From NCBI GenBank assembly GCA_045595785.1, contig JAZOBE010000014.1:1-64000 (forward strand): 64,000 nt of DNA. Direction: 5' to 3'. The position numbers were made by a program, and so were the translations under genes. Each line of letters starts with the position of its first letter. Position 1 is the stretch's first letter. The stretch comes from SFLA01 sp045595785 (GTDB lineage Bacteria > Bacillota > Clostridia > Oscillospirales > CAG-382). The notes beneath the pieces were generated by a model, which was not told the DNA's origin, did no database searches, and saw only the letters and a list, made by a program, of their open reading frames with translations. Positions 61,113 to 64,000 of the stretch are shown in pieces.

Positions 61113-61726
61113 TTTTGCTCTCCAAGTGTTTTTTTAAGAAAGCTCATTCTGTGAACAGGGGCAGGTCCGTATTTTATGACCGCCGCCTTGTGGTCCTTGG
61201 TAGGGTATCCCTTGTGCTTGGCAAACCCATACATAGGGTACTGCTCGTCCATTTCGGTGCAGTATCTGTCTCTTGCCACCTTTGCCAGTATGCTTGCGGC
61301 GGCAATGGAGGGACACAGCGCGTCTCCCTTTATAATAGGACGTGCCGTAATATCAAACCCTCTTGCCACGTTTCCGTCAATAAGTGCAAGGTCAGGCTTT
61401 GTTTTCAACTGCTCTATTGCCCGCTTCATTGCCAGCATAGATGCGTTAAGTATATTTATTTCCTCAATTTCTTCAACGGTGGCAAAGGCAATGGCGTAGT
61501 CCGCAGCCTTTTCCTTTATTGTATCAAACAGCTTATCTCTCTGTTTTTCGGTTAGCTTTTTGGAATCGTTCAGTCCGGATATATCCATGTCATCGGGCAA
61601 AATCACGGCGGCGGCAAAAACGGGTCCTGCAAGGGGGCCTCTGCCCGCCTCGTCGCATCCGCAAATAACCGTATATCCTTCACTTTTAGCCTTCAGTTCT
61701 ATATCACGGTTCATATCCTTTTCCAC
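61109..61726 (-). CDS. rnhB: Ribonuclease HII
   Basis: A 205-residue RNase H that removes RNA from RNA-DNA hybrids. The catalytic Asp-Glu block is in VICGCDEAGRGPLAGPVFAAAV, the third Asp in ALIDGN, and the fourth in AVIKYGP-type C-terminal region. The start is ambiguous: GTG at 61726 directly after the rbgA stop, or ATG at 61714 with AAAGGA close upstream. Confidence 0.93.
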   Translation of the reverse strand: MEKDMNRDIELKAKSEGYTVICGCDEAGRGPLAGPVFAAAVILPDDMDISGLNDSKKLTEKQRDKLFDTIKEKAADYAIAFATVEEIEEINILNASMLAMKRAIEQLKTKPDLALIDGNVARGFDITARPIIKGDALCPSIAAASILAKVARDRYCTEMDEQYPMYGFAKHKGYPTKDHKAAVIKYGPAPVHRMSFLKKTLGEQK

Positions 61727-62578
61727 CTACACCAAAGTATCAAGGGTTATTTTTCCAATTTTTCCGCCGCGAAATTCGTCCAGAATAGTTGCGGCACAGC
61801 GCTCCTCGTTTATTTCGCCCTTTCTTATAAGCATACCGCGCTTTTTGCCGATATCCTCGAATATTTCAAAATCCATCTGCTCATCGGATATTTCAATATT
61901 ATATCTCTCGCAAAGCAGCTGGGGATATTTCTCTCTCAAAATACCGCACAGCCTTACGGAAAGGGTAAGTGTATCCAATATCTCGTCTCTTATAGCACCG
62001 GTGCAGGCAAGGTTAATACCTACAATCTCGTCATCAAACTTGTGCCAAAGCAGACCCGGAGTGTCCAGCAGGTCAATGCCGTAGGGGGAAGCGATCCACT
62101 TAAGATTACGAGTAACACCCGGTCTGTCCTCCGCAACGGCTTTTGACGTTTTGGTAAACGCATTTATAAAGGTGGATTTACCTACGTTGGTAACACCCAC
62201 AACCATGGCACGCAGGGTGATAGTCATTTCCTTTTGTGCGGCGCGCTCTAACTTCTCAGCCGCCAGCGCCCGTATTTTAGGCGCAACTGCGTTTATATTA
62301 AGACCTGTCTTGCAGTCTATGGGAATCACTGTGCGTCCCTCATTGCGCAGCTTTTCTACCCACGCTTTGGTCTGCACGTCGTCTGCAAGCGAGCACTTAT
62401 TAATTAGCGTAAGCCTGGGCTTTTGAGGAAAAAGAGTGGCTATATCGGGATTTTGCGATGAATAGGGCACACGGGCATCAAGTATCTCAATTACAACGTC
62501 TGTCATAGAAGACATTTGCTGCAGTTGCCTTTTGGCTTTCGCCATATGCCCCGGATACCATACTATAGGATCTGCCAT
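61727..62578 (-). CDS. rbgA: Ribosome biogenesis GTPase
   Basis: A 283-residue circularly permuted GTPase for 50S maturation (YlqF/RbgA). Motif order: G4-like LINKCSLAD, G1 GVTNVGKSTFIN, G3 DTPGLLWH, and an N-terminal WYPGHMAKAKRQ. The G4 reads NKCS instead of NKxD. It lies between lepB and rnhB as in Bacillus and most Clostridia. Confidence 0.93.
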   Translation of the reverse strand: MADPIVWYPGHMAKAKRQLQQMSSMTDVVIEILDARVPYSSQNPDIATLFPQKPRLTLINKCSLADDVQTKAWVEKLRNEGRTVIPIDCKTGLNINAVAPKIRALAAEKLERAAQKEMTITLRAMVVGVTNVGKSTFINAFTKTSKAVAEDRPGVTRNLKWIASPYGIDLLDTPGLLWHKFDDEIVGINLACTGAIRDEILDTLTLSVRLCGILREKYPQLLCERYNIEISDEQMDFEIFEDIGKKRGMLIRKGEINEERCAATILDEFRGGKIGKITLDTLV

Positions 62579-62579
62579 A

Positions 62580-63200
62580 TTAATCCACCTTGCCGAAATT
62601 CGGTCCCAAACGAATTATTACTCTTCCAATAATATTATGCTCCTCAAGACAGCCGAGCACTCTGCTGTCTTTGGAATCGTTACGGTTGTCGCCCATAACG
62701 TATACCTGTCCCTCGGGAACTACAAACTCACCGTTATAAAAAGCGGCGTAATGCATATCCTCTCCCTCACGGAAGTTAACGTAAGGCTCGTCAAGAAGCA
62801 CACCGTCAACGTAGACCTCCCATTTCTCAAAGTCTATTTTAACGGTCTGACCCTCAGTAGCGATAACACGCTTTATATAAGGCTTGTTTGCACCCTCAAT
62901 ATAAATAACGACGATATCACCCGTCTCGGGCTCGTAGTTAAGATTTGAAATTATCAGCTTGTCCCCGTTCTGCAGGGTGTTGTTCATCGAATTTCCGTCA
63001 ACGGTAACGTAACGGAACACAAACAGAAACAGCACTACCATAATAGCCAGTGCAAAGCAGAATGTGTCTAGCCAATCGTACAGCTCTGCCACAAGTCCCT
63101 TTTTCTTTTTCTTGGGAGGTTGTTCTTCAACCGTATTAACTTGCTCCTCGGGAATAATGATCTCCTGCTCGGAGGTGTTCATAGAGGTGTTTTCGTCCAT
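62580..63200 (-). CDS. lepB: Signal peptidase I
   Basis: A 206-residue type I signal peptidase with one N-terminal membrane helix (about 42-66) preceded by a 35-residue acidic/basic cytoplasmic part. Catalytic Ser is in VDGNSMNNTL (S73-M74) and Lys in PYIKRVIATEG; GDNRNDSKDSR is the D/E box. Ends one base before rbgA starts. Confidence 0.95.
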   Translation of the reverse strand: MDENTSMNTSEQEIIIPEEQVNTVEEQPPKKKKKGLVAELYDWLDTFCFALAIMVVLFLFVFRYVTVDGNSMNNTLQNGDKLIISNLNYEPETGDIVVIYIEGANKPYIKRVIATEGQTVKIDFEKWEVYVDGVLLDEPYVNFREGEDMHYAAFYNGEFVVPEGQVYVMGDNRNDSKDSRVLGCLEEHNIIGRVIIRLGPNFGKVD

Positions 63201-63234
63201 TATTAAAGCCTCGTAAAATTTCGTATAAAAAAAT

Positions 63235-63274
63235 TAAAAAAATCCGGTGAAGCATCAAGCGACTCCGGATTCTT
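63235..63274 (-). terminator. Terminator after rplS
   Basis: On the minus strand AATCCGG and CCGGATT (outer arms) then TTTTTTTAATTTTT. It lies between rplS and lepB. Bases 63275-63388 show no gene. Confidence 0.75.
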
Positions 63275-63388
63275 TTACCTTGGTATTGCGCATAGGCAGC
63301 AATTTTGCTTTGCGCTGACAGGCGAAGTGCCGCCATGCCGTTGCATTTATGCAGTTTTTTGTTATACGTGCAAAATGCGGTTGGCCGG

Positions 63389-63730
63389 TTAGATCTGTTC
63401 CTTAACCTTAGCTGCCTTACCTACACGGTCACGCAGGTAGTAAAGCTTAGCTCTGCGTACCTTACCGTTACGGATAACTTCAACCTTAAGCACGTTGGGA
63501 GAGTGGAGGGGGAAGGTCTTCTCGGTACCAACACCGTAAGAAACGCGACGTACGGTAAAGGTCTCGGAAATACCACCATTCTTCTTTGCAATAACAGTGC
63601 CTTCAAACAGCTGGGTTCTTACTCTGGTGCCTTCAACAATGCGGTTGTGAACTCTAACGGTGTCACCAACCTTGAAGGAAGGAACCTCAGTCTTAAGCTG
63701 CTCGTCTGTAAAAGCTTTCAACATATCCAT
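63389..63730 (-). CDS. rplS: 50S ribosomal protein L19
   Basis: A 113-residue L19 with VPSFKVGDTVRVHNRIVEG, RTQLFEGTVIAKKNGG and the C-terminal VRRAKLYYLRDRVGKAAKV. AAAGGAGG precedes the ATG. It contacts 16S rRNA at the subunit interface. trmD, the usual neighbour, is absent. Confidence 0.97.
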   Translation of the reverse strand: MDMLKAFTDEQLKTEVPSFKVGDTVRVHNRIVEGTRVRTQLFEGTVIAKKNGGISETFTVRRVSYGVGTEKTFPLHSPNVLKVEVIRNGKVRRAKLYYLRDRVGKAAKVKEQI

Positions 63731-63812
63731 AAAGCTTTTCCTCCTTTTAATATTAAAAGTTCACAGGCGTTCTTGCCGAGCCGCAGAGGACCGCCCGATT
63801 TCTTGACACGCA
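63731..63812 (-). promoter_or_regulatory. Possible L19 leader (autoregulatory RNA)
   Basis: The 5' untranslated region after the promoter is about 75 bases and contains GGCGGTCCTCTGCGG, then GGCAAGAACGCC and TGTGAAC before AAAGGAGG. The arrangement resembles the Firmicutes L19 leader, where L19 binding shuts off translation. Judged by pattern memory only. Confidence 0.4.
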
Positions 63813-63841
63813 ATTATATCACGCATTTCAAAGAAAATCAA
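63813..63841 (-). promoter_or_regulatory. Promoter of rplS
   Basis: Minus strand TTGATT (63836-63841), 17-bp spacer, TATAAT (63813-63818). Confidence 0.75.
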
Positions 63842-63934
63842 GTCTTTTTTCGTATTTTTCTCAAATATTTTCGGGTATATTTTCATAAACCTTGCGTTTT
63901 TTATTCTTCGGTTGATTTTTTTCGCCAAGGGTTG

Positions 63935-64000
63935 CTATATTATTCCGCCGTTCACGTCCAATACTGCGCCGGTTATATAGTCCGCGCTGTCCGAAGCAAG
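63935..64000 (-). CDS. SDR family oxidoreductase, C-terminal fragment (cut by window end)
   Basis: The last 66 bases on the minus strand encode LASDSADYITGAVLDVNGGII then stop. This is the C-terminal signature of short-chain dehydrogenases such as FabG (usually LASDxAxYITGxxxxVDGG). The remainder lies beyond the right edge, so no further statement is possible. It is transcribed toward rplS. Confidence 0.75.
   Translation of the reverse strand, partial: LASDSADYITGAVLDVNGGII

Overview
The window reads as chromosome of a Gram-positive, endospore-lineage member of the class Clostridia, probably a gut-type Oscillospirales-like organism. Evidence: the order pyrH-frr-uppS-cdsA-dxr-rseP-ispG-polC, a PolC-type replicase, a complete SpoIVB peptidase next to a Spo0A homologue, a DUF1540 protein, AGGAGG-type ribosome binding sites, some TTG/GTG starts, and many lipoproteins with acidic Ser/Glu-rich linkers. 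No phage, plasmid, transposase or CRISPR array was seen. The genus cannot be given from this sequence alone.

Layout. 1-400: identical 122-bp hairpin repeats and a terminator. 0.4-8.4 kb: DUF4097 surface protein, GH1 glycosidase, sugar isomerase-like protein with a TVP38 membrane protein, PurC, YitT transporter-like protein, tRNA-Val, a PsbP-like lipoprotein and a PHP phosphoesterase. 8.6-16.9 kb: uvrB-uvrA, a class A beta-lactamase-like lipoprotein and a split TIGR03960/TIGR03936 radical SAM pair. 17-32.3 kb: an unknown lipoprotein, then the long translation/envelope/isoprenoid/replication block pyrH to ispE, with an asparaginase inserted before ispG and an Lrp-aminotransferase pair after polC, ending at tRNA-Ala. 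32.4-32.9 kb: an unusual symmetrical array of short stem-loops and a repeat shared with the tRNA-Val locus. 32.9-41.1 kb: an intact gene for what looks like a catalytically dead, truncated superfamily 1 helicase, then four tandem paralogous solute-binding lipoproteins with no permease. 41-49 kb: YgiQ radical SAM protein, SpoIVB, a cotH-pcp operon on the other strand, a TPR-like membrane protein, and a Spo0A whose phospho-acceptor aspartate is replaced by glutamate. 49-58 kb: Fur/PerR-rubrerythrin oxidative stress unit, MarR with a heterodimeric ABC exporter, a serine hydrolase and a DUF4434/discoidin lipoprotein. 58-64 kb (mostly minus strand): an 84-residue protein carrying the OadB signature, a metallophosphoesterase, DUF1540, ThrC, then rplS-lepB-rbgA-rnhB-yraN, and the C-terminal end of an SDR reductase cut by the window edge.

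How it fits together. The 18.3-32.3 kb block couples ribosome recycling, nucleotide supply, the MEP isoprenoid route (Dxr, IspG, IspE), undecaprenyl phosphate (UppS), phospholipid precursor (CdsA), membrane proteolysis (RseP) and replication (PolC). The 41-49 kb part holds the sporulation genes, but the usual spoIVB-spo0A adjacency is interrupted. The four solute-binding lipoproteins, GH1, CotH and DUF4434/discoidin proteins suggest a glycan-rich habitat. The most novel items are the pseudo-helicase, the Spo0A variant and its repeat-rich promoter, the solute-binding protein amplification and the stem-loop array.
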